A stretch of DNA of 60,962 nucleotides from JBELMB01 sp042088665 (GTDB taxonomy: Bacteria; Pseudomonadota; Alphaproteobacteria; Rhodobacterales; Rhodobacteraceae): contig JBELMB010000009.1 of the NCBI GenBank assembly GCA_042088665.1, positions 1-60,962 of the forward strand, given 5' to 3'. Numbering within the stretch: position 1 is the stretch's first letter; each line of letters opens with the position of its first letter. The position numbers were made by a program, and so were the translations under genes. The notes below the pieces were generated by a model. The model saw nothing but the letters and a program-made list of their open reading frames with translations. It did not search any database and was not told the origin of the DNA. Shown here piece by piece: positions 41,069-50,156 of this stretch.

Positions 41069-42463
41069 ATGCGTGATGTTACCCGCCTGACTGCTGCTGA
41101 CATTGCGCGCAGGGTCCGCACGCGATCCCTGTCGGCTGTGGACGTGACGCAGGCGCATCTCGCGCGGCTGGACCAGGTCAACCCGGCGATCAATGCCGTG
41201 GTGCAGGACAACCGCGCCGATGCGCTGTCCGCTGCTCAGGTCGTCGATGATGCGATCACCCGTGGCGAGGATCCGGGCAGTCTGGCGGGCGTTCCCGTGA
41301 CCATCAAGGTCACCGTCGATCAGGCGGGCCACGCGACCACCAATGGTCTCACACAGCAAAGCATGCTTGTCGCAGAGCAAGACAGCCCCGTGGTCGCCAG
41401 TATCCGCAACGCCGGGGGCATCATCCTCGGGCGCACCAACACGCCCGCGTTTTCAACGCGTTGGTTCACCAACAATGGCCTGCATGGACAGACGCTGAAC
41501 CCCCATGATGCAGGTATCACCCCCGGTGGATCCTCTGGTGGGGCTTCCGCTGCCGTGGCGGCGGGGCTCTGCGCCATTGGACATGGCACCGATATCGCGG
41601 GGTCCGTGCGCTATCCGGCCTATGCCTGTGGACTGCACGGATTGCGGCCCAGCCATGGGCGCGTGCCTGCCTACAACGCTTCGGGTCCGGACCGGTTTTT
41701 GGGCGCGCAACTGATGGCGGTTTCGGGGCCGATTGCGCGCAGCATCGAAGACATCGGTCTCGCGCTGGACGTGCTCTCGACGCCCTCCGTGATGGATCCC
41801 TGGTACACCCCCGCGGATCTTGCCCACCGTCCTTTTGAAAAGCGCGCGGCGCTGACGCTGGCACCGGATGACATGCCCGTCGCCGCGTCGGTCAAGACCG
41901 CGCTGACCAAGGCCGCCAAGATCCTTGAGGAGGACGGATGGGAGATCGAAGAGATCACCTGCCCCCCGATGCGCGAGGCCGCACGGGTCAATGCGCTCTT
42001 GTGGATGGCGGATACCCAGTTTGGCCAGGCGGAGATGATAGCGCGCGAGCAGGACGCCGACGCGCAATTCGTGTTCGAGATGATGAGCCGCGACACTGGT
42101 CCTGTTGGCTTTGACACCCTGATGAGGGCGCTGCAAACACGCGCAACCCTGGTCCGGGAATGGGAGGTGTTCTTGCAACGCTATCCTGTGCTGCTTTGCC
42201 CGATCTCAGGGGAATTGCCGTTTGATCAACAGCTTGATGTGCGGTCCGAGGCCGATTTCTGGCGTGTCTACGAGGCGCAATTGACACAGCGCGGACTGCC
42301 CGTGATGGGGATGCCCGCGCTGGCGCTGGCCACCGGCATAGCCGAAGGGCGGCCTGTGGGCGTGCAACTCGTCAGCGGCAAATTCCGCGAGGATATCTTG
42401 CTTTGCGCGGGCGCGGTGATCGAGGCGGCCAATCCGCTCCCGACGGTCGTGGATCCGCGCTGA
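41069..42463 (+). CDS. Amidase (amidase-signature family)
   Basis: A 464-residue amidase-signature enzyme. The catalytic Lys is in VPVTIKVTVDQAG, the cis-Ser in TPGGSSGGASAAVAAG, and the nucleophilic Ser in DIAGSVRYPAYACG, giving the Lys-cisSer-Ser triad. C-terminal part has the LLCPISGELPF substrate-pocket segment. The family hydrolyses primary amides, aryl amides or carbamates, and no specific substrate is evident. The chosen ATG has GGAG 8 bases upstream. It is isolated: the next gene is a decayed LysR on the same strand. Confidence 0.9.
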   Translation: MRDVTRLTAADIARRVRTRSLSAVDVTQAHLARLDQVNPAINAVVQDNRADALSAAQVVDDAITRGEDPGSLAGVPVTIKVTVDQAGHATTNGLTQQSMLVAEQDSPVVASIRNAGGIILGRTNTPAFSTRWFTNNGLHGQTLNPHDAGITPGGSSGGASAAVAAGLCAIGHGTDIAGSVRYPAYACGLHGLRPSHGRVPAYNASGPDRFLGAQLMAVSGPIARSIEDIGLALDVLSTPSVMDPWYTPADLAHRPFEKRAALTLAPDDMPVAASVKTALTKAAKILEEDGWEIEEITCPPMREAARVNALLWMADTQFGQAEMIAREQDADAQFVFEMMSRDTGPVGFDTLMRALQTRATLVREWEVFLQRYPVLLCPISGELPFDQQLDVRSEADFWRVYEAQLTQRGLPVMGMPALALATGIAEGRPVGVQLVSGKFREDILLCAGAVIEAANPLPTVVDPR

Positions 42464-42492
42464 GCGCAGAGTGCGCAGAGGTGCGCCCCCTT

Positions 42493-42966
42493 GCTGGGTT
42501 TGCTTGCTTGGCTGCGAAAGATGGCGGCGTTGATCCCAAAGCAACCGATGCACCTGGCTTGCGGCAGTGTTGCGTGGCAATGCGCGCAACCCGCCGAAGA
42601 CGCCAAGCGTGGTCAGAAATCCGTCAGCGCCCGGGGGGGCCGGGTGCGCCCGTTTTGTCCGAAGCCTTGTCAGGGCTGGAGGCCGAACCGGGCATATCGC
42701 TGGCGACCCGCACGACACGACGCTTTGCTCTGACCCAAGCAGGCATGCAGGCTCATGTTGCAGCCCAAAAGATCCAGGATAGGGCCCAAGGCCTGAGTGA
42801 TCTTACGTCAGGAAAGCAGCCACTTTGGGGGACACTTGGGATTACGGTGCCTACAGAGTTGGCAGGCTTTTGGTTGCCAGAAAAGATCCTGACATTTCGT
42901 GAAAAGCATCCAGAGGGTGTGTTCGGTACCGCCGTCACAGATACGGTCATTGATCTTCGCGCCGCA
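42493..42966 (+). pseudogene. Decayed LysR-family regulator gene
   Basis: The frame has LysR wording without a usable start: a degraded helix-turn-helix (FACLAAKDGGVDPKATDAPG), then SEALSGLEAEPGISLATR with TTRRFALTQAG and the linker helix. It continues PLWGTLGITVPTELAGFWLP, the beginning of the ligand domain, then ends where it runs into the 3' end of the convergent molybdoenzyme gene. The HTH region is scrambled and the protein would be only about a third of normal length. The next gene on this side is the amidase, which it may once have regulated. Confidence 0.65.
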
Positions 42967-42967
42967 C

Positions 42968-45220
42968 CTATTCCGCGAACTTGGCCACGTCGACCAGTGA
43001 CGTATGTGCGCTGCAACCTTGGCCAAGACGGGATGTGCCGATGTCGCGGGTCAGCACGTTGGGGTTGCCGTGGGGATCGATCGGCTCCGTCGGATCGCCA
43101 AACCACGCGCCGGTTGGCAAGGCGACCACGCCGGGTCGAATATCGTCCGAGATCATGGCCCGTGCCCGGCAGGCGCCTCTGGCATTGAAAACCTTGACGA
43201 TTTCGCCTGTGACCACGCCCCGCTTGGCGGCGTCGGACGGATGCATCACGAGGCGTTCGGGCCGGTTGTCCGGAAGATCGGCAAGGGCGCTTTCGAACTG
43301 GCTGTGCAGTTTGTCCCCCGGTTGCGGCGATACCAGATGCAGCGGCGCGGCCGCGGTTGCGGTGCCCAGCCACTCCTCTGGTGGTAACCAGACCGGATGG
43401 CCCGGGCAGTCGTCATAGTCAAAGCCCGCGATGGTCTCGGAATAGATCTCAAGCCGCCCCGAAGGTGTCCCCAGGGGGAAGGCCTCGGGATCTTCGCGGA
43501 ACGGCGCGAAATAGCCGCGGTTCGGGCTGTCGACGCGGATCGGCAGATGCATCCAGTTGTCTTGCTTCAGCTTTTCAAGGGGCGGCACTTCGATGCCGTC
43601 GCCCGCTGCGCGTTCGACGTAGTCCGCATAGAGGTGGGCAATCCATTCCGTGCTGCTGCGCCCTTCGGTAAAGGCCTGTGTGACGCCCATCCGCTCTGCA
43701 AGGCCGGCAAAGATGTCATAGTCGTCGCGCGCCTCCCCGACCGGGTCGATCAACTGCGGCATGTGGAACAGGTAATCATCCAGATGGCTGCGCGCGATGT
43801 CCTCACGTTCATAGGGTGTCGTGGCCGGAAAGACGATATCAGCGCGCTTCGCGGTGGGGGTCCACCATGGTTCGTTCACGATAATCGTTTCGGGCTTTTG
43901 CCATGCATCGTGAAGCGCATTGAGATCCTGATGATGGTGGTAGGGGTTGCCGCCCGCCCAATAGACGAGGCGGATGTCGGCATAAGTGTCGCGCGTGCCG
44001 TTGAAATCGTAAGACTGACCGGGATTGCGCAGCATATCCGCAACCCGCGCGACGGGAATGACCTTTTGCACCGGGTTGTGCCCTTGCGGAAAGGTCATGC
44101 CGCCCATCCGTTCAAACCGTTTTCCGACCCCGCCAATGGCGCCAAAGCCATAACCGACGCCGCAGCCGGGAAGACCGATCTGGCCGATCATCGCCGCCAG
44201 TACGGCGGACATCCAATAGGGCTGTTCGCCGTGTTGCGCGCGCTGCAGCGACCAGGCCACCGTGATCATCGTGCGCGTGGTGGCCATCCGTCGCGCAAGA
44301 TCGCGGATCGCCATCACGGAGGCCCCGCATAGCGGCGCCGCCCATTCGGGGGATTTGGGTTGCCCGTCGGTCTCACCCAACAGGTAGGGGCGGAACCTCT
44401 CGAACCCTGTGGTGCAGCGGGCCAGAAACGCCTTGTCGCTCAGGCCTTCGGTTTCGATCACATAGGCCAGCGCCAGCATCAATGCGGTGTCAGAGCCCGG
44501 GCGCACCGACAACCAGTCGCAGCCTTCGGGCGCATCGGTCCGTTGCGGCCCAATGTTGACGCAGTGCATGCCCTTGTCGACAAAGCGTGACAGCCACGAG
44601 CCGGTGTCATGCTCTGTCATGCCGCCCATGCTGACCTGTGCATTCTTGGGATTGATCCCGCCGAACATCACCAGCGTTTCGGTATGGTCATGGATCGTCT
44701 GCCAGCCATCCTGGTACTCGTAGACCAGGTGATGGAAGAGCGTACCAAAGACATGCGGGATGATCGCCTGCGCGCAGCCCGTCGAATAACTGCCAAAGGA
44801 TGAGACGTAGCCGCCGATGCAATTGAGAAAGCGGTGGACCTGGCTTTGCGCGTGGTGAAAGCGGCCCGCTGACGCCCAGCCATAGGAGCCGCCATAGATC
44901 GCCTCATTGCCATGAGCATCGCGCACACGGGTCATTTCCTGCGCGGCCATGTCAATGGCTTCGTCCCATGGCACGGCAACAAAGGCATCCGTGCCGCGCC
45001 CGGTCCGGTCCCGGCTGTCCAGCCAGCCGCGGCGAACAGAGGGCTGTGCGACGCGCGACCTGTGATAGACCGCCTCCGGCAGGACATCGGGTATCGTCGA
45101 GGGGGCGGGATCGCGCGCAAAAGGGCGCGTTGCGACGATGCGGCCGTCTTCGACATCTACTTCGAACGCCCCCCAGTGGCTGGAGGTGATCCGCGTCACA
45201 GGCCTGGAACTTTCGGACAT
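42968..45220 (-). CDS. bisC: Molybdopterin oxidoreductase, BisC/TorA type
   Basis: A 750-residue enzyme of the DMSO-reductase family, type III, with no Tat signal, so probably cytoplasmic like biotin sulfoxide reductase. It lacks an N-terminal Fe-S Cys cluster, as these enzymes do. Characteristic blocks are IYGGSYGWASAGRFHHAQ, FGSYSTGCAQAIIPHVFG (Ser near residue 146 where the family's Mo ligand lies), FGGINPKNAQVSMGG, VNEPWWTPTAKRADIVFPAT, and the C-terminal GNPNVLTRDIGTSRLGQGCS. It reduces S- or N-oxides of small molecules. It is last gene of the peptide-ABC/amidase operon, 20 bases after the amidase. Confidence 0.85.
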   Translation of the reverse strand: MSESSRPVTRITSSHWGAFEVDVEDGRIVATRPFARDPAPSTIPDVLPEAVYHRSRVAQPSVRRGWLDSRDRTGRGTDAFVAVPWDEAIDMAAQEMTRVRDAHGNEAIYGGSYGWASAGRFHHAQSQVHRFLNCIGGYVSSFGSYSTGCAQAIIPHVFGTLFHHLVYEYQDGWQTIHDHTETLVMFGGINPKNAQVSMGGMTEHDTGSWLSRFVDKGMHCVNIGPQRTDAPEGCDWLSVRPGSDTALMLALAYVIETEGLSDKAFLARCTTGFERFRPYLLGETDGQPKSPEWAAPLCGASVMAIRDLARRMATTRTMITVAWSLQRAQHGEQPYWMSAVLAAMIGQIGLPGCGVGYGFGAIGGVGKRFERMGGMTFPQGHNPVQKVIPVARVADMLRNPGQSYDFNGTRDTYADIRLVYWAGGNPYHHHQDLNALHDAWQKPETIIVNEPWWTPTAKRADIVFPATTPYEREDIARSHLDDYLFHMPQLIDPVGEARDDYDIFAGLAERMGVTQAFTEGRSSTEWIAHLYADYVERAAGDGIEVPPLEKLKQDNWMHLPIRVDSPNRGYFAPFREDPEAFPLGTPSGRLEIYSETIAGFDYDDCPGHPVWLPPEEWLGTATAAAPLHLVSPQPGDKLHSQFESALADLPDNRPERLVMHPSDAAKRGVVTGEIVKVFNARGACRARAMISDDIRPGVVALPTGAWFGDPTEPIDPHGNPNVLTRDIGTSRLGQGCSAHTSLVDVAKFAE

Positions 45221-45239
45221 GCTCGATCTCCCGGATCGT

Positions 45240-46634
45240 TCACAGCGTTGGGTAGGTCATCCCGGGGCGCGCCGTCTCATAGGCTGCCGCGATGCCCAGC
45301 GCCTCCGCCTCGGCGTTTGGCCGGGCGATAATCTGCAAGGAGGTTGGCAGACCCGAAGCCGACAAGCCAGAGGGAACGGATACGGCACAGAGGCCAAAGT
45401 AGTTCGCGTGGCGGGTAAAGTGGCTGGGGGCGACGGCCTGATCGACCTCTGACAGACGTGGCGCCGTGGTCGTCATCGACGGCGTCAGCAGGGCGTCAAA
45501 CCCCGTCATGCGCCGCAGGTATTCGTGACGCCCGGCGTCTCGCGCGTGCAACAGCGCCATGTAATGCGCGGCAGTGACGTCGCGGCCCATGGTCATTCGC
45601 GAACGCACGTCCTCATCCAGGGGGACATCGGTCCGTGCGTATAATTGGCCGTGGTGATACCAGCCCTCGGTGGCAATGAGCGTGCCGCAATCGGCGGTTA
45701 GATCTGCATAGCTGGCCTGCGCCTCAAAGACGTCCAGCTCGGCGCCGAGGCCTTGCAAGGCATCCAGCGCCGCATCATAGGCGGCCAGCACATCCTCGGT
45801 GCATTCCGCGCGTTCGCTATCGCTGAGGACGCCCAGTCGCAAGCCTTTGACGCCTCGGGCAAACCCGGAAAACAGTCCCGTGCCCTGGGCATGATCGCGT
45901 GCGATCTCGGCACCAGAGGCGCCGTCCATTGCGAGGAACATCACAGCTGCATCCGCAACCGACCGTGCCAAGGGGCCGGGCGTGTCCAATGTATGTGACA
46001 GGGGCTGGATGCCGTCATTCGGCAACCGCCCTTCGGTGACTTTCAGCCCGACGAGACCGCAGAACCCGGCGGGCAGGCGCACGGAACCGCCCGTGTCGCT
46101 GCCCACGCCGCAGACCGCCAATCCGCTGGCCACACCCGCGCCTGTGCCCGATGATGACCCCCCGGGGATGCGGTGATCCTCCATATCCCACGGATTGCGC
46201 GGCGTGCCCATGTGCTGGTTGGTGCCCCAGCCCCCCAATGCGCATTCCACGGTCTTGGTCTTGCCCAGTATGATCCCGCCCGCTGCCATCAGCCGTTGCG
46301 CCAGTGTGCCGGTGACAGGCGAGATGCGGTCCGACATGGCCTTTGATCCGCCGGTCGTGACGCGCCCTTTCACATGGAACAGATCCTTGAGACCGAAGGG
46401 AATGCCGTGAAACGGGCCAAGGGACTGACCGGACGCGATCATGCGGTCCGCTGCCTCGGCCTGCATCATGGCCTCTTCGGCGTAGACGGCCTGATAGGCC
46501 CCGATCTGAGGATCGAGCCTCGCGATGCGGTCCAGATGCGCGCGGGTCACGGCCGATGGTTTGGCGGTTCCCGCATGATAGGCGGCTGTCAGATCCGTCA
46601 GGGAAGGGTAGGGGGCCTCAGCGTCAAAACTCAT
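45240..46634 (-). CDS. Amidase (amidase-signature family) in the ABC operon
   Basis: A 464-residue amidase. The catalytic Lys is in GIPFGLKDLF, cis-Ser in IPGGSSSGTGAGVASG, and nucleophile Ser in DTGGSVRLPAGFCG. The domain order is as in aspartyl/glutamyl-tRNA amidotransferase A-like amidases. The ATG overlaps the ATPase stop by 4 bases. It lies downstream of a peptide-type ABC importer, so it probably hydrolyses the imported amide or amidated peptide in the cytoplasm. Confidence 0.9.
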   Translation of the reverse strand: MSFDAEAPYPSLTDLTAAYHAGTAKPSAVTRAHLDRIARLDPQIGAYQAVYAEEAMMQAEAADRMIASGQSLGPFHGIPFGLKDLFHVKGRVTTGGSKAMSDRISPVTGTLAQRLMAAGGIILGKTKTVECALGGWGTNQHMGTPRNPWDMEDHRIPGGSSSGTGAGVASGLAVCGVGSDTGGSVRLPAGFCGLVGLKVTEGRLPNDGIQPLSHTLDTPGPLARSVADAAVMFLAMDGASGAEIARDHAQGTGLFSGFARGVKGLRLGVLSDSERAECTEDVLAAYDAALDALQGLGAELDVFEAQASYADLTADCGTLIATEGWYHHGQLYARTDVPLDEDVRSRMTMGRDVTAAHYMALLHARDAGRHEYLRRMTGFDALLTPSMTTTAPRLSEVDQAVAPSHFTRHANYFGLCAVSVPSGLSASGLPTSLQIIARPNAEAEALGIAAAYETARPGMTYPTL

Positions 46635-48268
46635 GATGCCGGTGCCAGTGCAGGTGCATCCTGCGTGAAGTAGTCCTTGCCCGGCACAGCCGACAGAAGT
46701 TGCCGCGTGTATTCGGCCTTTGGCGCGGCAAACAATTCTGCCGTCGGGCCGACCTCGATGACCTGACCGCGCTGCATCACGGCGATCCGGTCACAGACCT
46801 GCGCCGCGACCCGCAGATCATGGGTGATAAAGATCATCGACAGGTTCATCCGTTCGCGGATGTCGTCCAGCAGGTCCAGAATCTGCGCCTGAATGGAGAC
46901 ATCGAGCGCCGAGACCGGTTCATCGGCCACGAGGATCTCTGGCTCAAGCGCGAGCGCGCGGGCGATGCCGATACGCTGGCGCTGCCCGCCCGAGAATTCA
47001 TGCGGGAACCGTTCATAAGCGCCCGCGTCCAGACCGACGATGTCCAAAAGATCGACCGTCCGCTGCCGCGCCTCCTCTGCACTGACACCATACATCATCG
47101 GGCCTTGCGCAATGATCTTGCCAACCCGCGTGCGGGGGTTCAGCGAGGCAAACGGATCCTGAAAGACCATCTGGATCTTGGACCGGTGCGGGCGCATCTC
47201 GGCCCGGCCAAGGGGGCGCAAATCGGTGTCGCCCAGCATGATCTCACCGGCTTCGGCATCGTTGAGCCGCACGACGCAGCGCGCCACCGTGGATTTGCCC
47301 GATCCGCTTTCGCCCACGATCCCAAGTGTTTCACCGCGCGCCAGGTCAAAGGTCACGTCATTGGCGGCGTGGACAACACGGCCCGCACCTCCGAACAGGC
47401 CACCGCCACTGCGATAGGTCTTTTCCAGCGCATTCACCCGCAAGACGATATCGTCAGAGCGCGCGCGGGCCTTGCGCGGAACCAGATCCGGCACCGCGGC
47501 AATCAGGCCCTGCGTGTAGGGATGCGTCGGAGAGCGCAACACCTGGTCGGTCGTGCCGGTTTCCACCACCAGCCCGTTCTGCATCACACAAACCCGATCC
47601 GCGATATCCGCCACCACGCCAAAGTCATGTGTGATGAACAGCACCCCGGTGCCGTGGCTTTCCTGCATGTCCTTGATCAGCTTGAGAACCTGCGCTTGTG
47701 TCGTCACGTCCAGCGCCGTTGTCGGCTCATCGGCGATCAGGATCTGCGGCTCAAGGGCCAGCGCCATGGCGATCATCGCCCGCTGGCGTTGCCCCCCGGA
47801 CAGTTCGTGTGGATAGGCCCGCAGGGTCTGTTCGGGATCCGGCAATTGCACGTCGCGCAGCAATTCCAGCGCGCGGGCGCGCCGTTCCCGACCGGACATC
47901 TTGTTGTGAAAGCGGAAGACCTCGTCGATCTGAACGCCGATGGTCATCACCGGGTTCAGCGCGGTCATCGGCTCCTGAAAGATCATCGAGATTTCGGATC
48001 CGCGCAGCGCGCGCAGACGGTCATCCGGCGCCTGCGCCAGATCCTCGCCATTGAACAACACGCTGCCCTTGGCAATATGCACATGCGGTTTCGGCAAGAG
48101 ACCCATGATCGCGCGCGCGGTCAGGGATTTGCCGGACCCGCTTTCGCCCACCACGCAGACGATCTCGTTGGGATCGAGATGCAGCGACATGGATTGCACC
48201 GCATAGGGCCGCTGGCTGTCTGCGGGCAGGGCGATGTGCAGGTCGGTGATGTCAAGCAGACGGGTCAT
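46631..48268 (-). CDS. Peptide/nickel-type ABC transporter, fused DppD-DppF ATPase
   Basis: A 545-residue protein with two complete ATPase halves. In each there is a Walker A (GESGSGKS), Q-loop, signature (LSGGQRQR in the first, FSGGQRQR in the second) and Walker B (ILIADEP and ILVADEP). The first half includes FQEPMTALNPVMTIG, the second FQDPFASLNPRTRVG, both typical of oligopeptide ATPases OppD and OppF; they are usually separate proteins. The fused form powers the DppB-DppC channel. Start overlaps DppC stop by 4 bases. Confidence 0.93.
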   Translation of the reverse strand: MTRLLDITDLHIALPADSQRPYAVQSMSLHLDPNEIVCVVGESGSGKSLTARAIMGLLPKPHVHIAKGSVLFNGEDLAQAPDDRLRALRGSEISMIFQEPMTALNPVMTIGVQIDEVFRFHNKMSGRERRARALELLRDVQLPDPEQTLRAYPHELSGGQRQRAMIAMALALEPQILIADEPTTALDVTTQAQVLKLIKDMQESHGTGVLFITHDFGVVADIADRVCVMQNGLVVETGTTDQVLRSPTHPYTQGLIAAVPDLVPRKARARSDDIVLRVNALEKTYRSGGGLFGGAGRVVHAANDVTFDLARGETLGIVGESGSGKSTVARCVVRLNDAEAGEIMLGDTDLRPLGRAEMRPHRSKIQMVFQDPFASLNPRTRVGKIIAQGPMMYGVSAEEARQRTVDLLDIVGLDAGAYERFPHEFSGGQRQRIGIARALALEPEILVADEPVSALDVSIQAQILDLLDDIRERMNLSMIFITHDLRVAAQVCDRIAVMQRGQVIEVGPTAELFAAPKAEYTRQLLSAVPGKDYFTQDAPALAPAS

Positions 48269-49095
48269 GTGCGCTCCCTCAGGCGGGGGTTGAGGGCGTC
48301 ATTGATGCCTTCGCCCACGAGGTTGATGGCCAGCACCGTCAGCAAGATGGCGATGCCCGGGAATGTACAGACCCACCAGGCCGAGCGCAGCAGCGTCCGC
48401 CCGGCACCGATCTGAAAGCCCCAGCTCATGATGTTGGGATCGCCCAGTCCGAGGAAGGCCAGACCGCTTTCGATCAGGATGGCCGTGGCCACCATCAGCG
48501 AGCCGATGACGATGATCGGCGACAGGCAGTTGGGCAGGATTTCCCCGAGGATGATGCGTGTGTCCGACATGCCCAGTGTATGACAGGCCTGCACGAATTC
48601 GCGGTTGCGCAGGGACAGGAATTCGCCCCGCACAAGGCGCGCGACCGCGGGCCAGGATACAACAGCAATCGCGATCACGATGCTTTCGATCGAGGGCTTC
48701 ATGATGGCGACCAGCAGGATGGCAAAGATGAAGGACGGGATGGTCTGAAACATCTCCGTGACGCGCATCAGAAGGTTGTCGATGATGCCACCGTAATAGC
48801 CCGCCAGAGCGCCCATCACGATGCCGACGCAGACCGCCACAAGCGTGGCCAGCAGACCGATCAGCAGGGACGTCTTGGCGCCATGAGCGATCCCGGCCGC
48901 CACGTCCCTGCCCAGCGAGTCGCTGCCCAGAAGATAGCCGTTCTGACCCGGAGCCGACATTGATTTGCCAACGAGGGCAAAGGGGTCCTCGGGAAAGAAC
49001 AGCGATGCGGTCGTCGCCAGAAACGTGACCAACACAAGGATGACCATGCCGATCACGGCCCCGCGATTGCGGGCAAACAATTTCCAGAACTTCAT
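48265..49095 (-). CDS. ABC transporter permease (DppC-like)
   Basis: A 276-residue permease starting with a cytoplasmic FWKLFARNRGAVIGMVI. The N-terminal OppC_N segment ends YLLGSDSLGRDVAAGIAHGAKT. The EAA loop is LVRGEFLSLRNREFVQACHTLGMSD, and the conserved PN in EILPNCLSPIIVIGSL follows, with five to six helices. It imports oligopeptides or small amides together with DppB. Confidence 0.93.
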   Translation of the reverse strand: MKFWKLFARNRGAVIGMVILVLVTFLATTASLFFPEDPFALVGKSMSAPGQNGYLLGSDSLGRDVAAGIAHGAKTSLLIGLLATLVAVCVGIVMGALAGYYGGIIDNLLMRVTEMFQTIPSFIFAILLVAIMKPSIESIVIAIAVVSWPAVARLVRGEFLSLRNREFVQACHTLGMSDTRIILGEILPNCLSPIIVIGSLMVATAILIESGLAFLGLGDPNIMSWGFQIGAGRTLLRSAWWVCTFPGIAILLTVLAINLVGEGINDALNPRLRERT

Positions 49096-50061
49096 TCAAC
49101 CCACCTCGATGCGCGGGTCGAGCGAGGAATACACGATATCGACCACCAGGTTCACGGCTACAACCAACAGCGCCGAGAGCAGGAAGATGCCCAACAGCAG
49201 GTTCAAATCGCGCGAAAACAGCGCCTCGAATGCCAACATGCCCAGACCCGGCCAGGCAAAGACCGACTCGACGATCACCGATCCGCCGATCAATGCGCCG
49301 ACCTGCACACCGGCCATGGTGACCACCGGCAGCAGCGCATTGCGCAGCACATGGACAAACATGATCCGGTTCTCCGTCACGCCCTTGGCGCGGGCCGTGG
49401 TCACGTAGTCTTGCCCCGCCTGCTCCAGCATCGAAGCCCGCATGAGACGGGTGTAGAGTGCCAGATAGAACAGCGAGAGCGTGATCGTGGGCAGCACCAG
49501 ATGGTGCGCGATGTCCCAGACGCGGTCCCAGCCTTCATAGAACATTGCGAAGTTTTCCATCCCGGAGGTCGGAAACCAGCCGAGGTTCAGTGAGAACACC
49601 ACAATCAGCATCAAGCCCACCCAGAACAGCGGCGTTGCATATGTGATGAGGGCAAAGATCGAGATTGCCGTATCGCGCCATGTGTTCAGGCCCATCGCGG
49701 CGATCAGCCCCAGCAGGATGCCAAAGCCAACGGCCAGCGTGATGGTGGCCACCATCAGCAGCACGGTCGGCACGACACGGTCCATGATCAACTGGCTGAC
49801 CGGCATTTCGTGGCGAAACGAATACCCAAGGTCCAGCAGCGCGACATTCTTGAGATAGACCACCAGCTGTACGCCAAGCGGCTGGTCGAGGCCAAACTTG
49901 GCTCTGAGTTCCGCCATGTATTCCGGCGTTGCAGAGCCCGCCTCTCCGGCGAGCACATCGACCGCATCGCCTTCGGCAAGTTGCAGCAAAAAGAAGTTCA
50001 GAATAACGATGGCTAGGACGATCGGTATCGCCTGCAGCAATCGTTTTCCGACGTAGCGCAT
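49096..50061 (-). CDS. ABC transporter permease (DppB-like)
   Basis: A 321-residue permease starting MRYVGKRLLQAIPIVLAIV, the usual DppB opening. It has FGLDQPLGVQLVVYLKNVALLDLGYSF, the EAA-loop region LMRASMLEQAGQDYVTTARAKG with the adjacent LRNALLPVVTMAG, and GSVIVESVFAWPGLG near the end. The longer GTG start at 50121 is less likely because it extends over the stem-loop in the gap. The stop is directly followed by the DppC start. Confidence 0.92.
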   Translation of the reverse strand: MRYVGKRLLQAIPIVLAIVILNFFLLQLAEGDAVDVLAGEAGSATPEYMAELRAKFGLDQPLGVQLVVYLKNVALLDLGYSFRHEMPVSQLIMDRVVPTVLLMVATITLAVGFGILLGLIAAMGLNTWRDTAISIFALITYATPLFWVGLMLIVVFSLNLGWFPTSGMENFAMFYEGWDRVWDIAHHLVLPTITLSLFYLALYTRLMRASMLEQAGQDYVTTARAKGVTENRIMFVHVLRNALLPVVTMAGVQVGALIGGSVIVESVFAWPGLGMLAFEALFSRDLNLLLGIFLLSALLVVAVNLVVDIVYSSLDPRIEVG

Positions 50062-50117
50062 CCGCCGCGCGAAGTGAGACAAGGCGTTAATCCCCAGAAA
50101 TGTCTTGAAAATCAGGT

Positions 50118-50142
50118 GCACCGGCCCTTTGAGGGCCGGTGC
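50118..50142 (-). other. Intra-operon stem-loop between binding protein and permease genes
   Basis: GCACCGGCCC and GGGCCGGTGC form a perfect 10-bp stem around a TTTGA loop, 15 bases after the binding-protein stop. On the minus strand it is followed by only a weak T run. Such elements typically let the binding protein be made in excess over the membrane subunits, by partial termination or protection of the 3' end. Confidence 0.65.
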
Positions 50143-50156
50143 CAGAGGCGGTCAGA

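Noticed and set aside
46700..48415. 571-residue plus-strand frame opposite the fused ATPase
   Set aside because: Antisense shadow; the minus strand contains two complete sets of ABC motifs.
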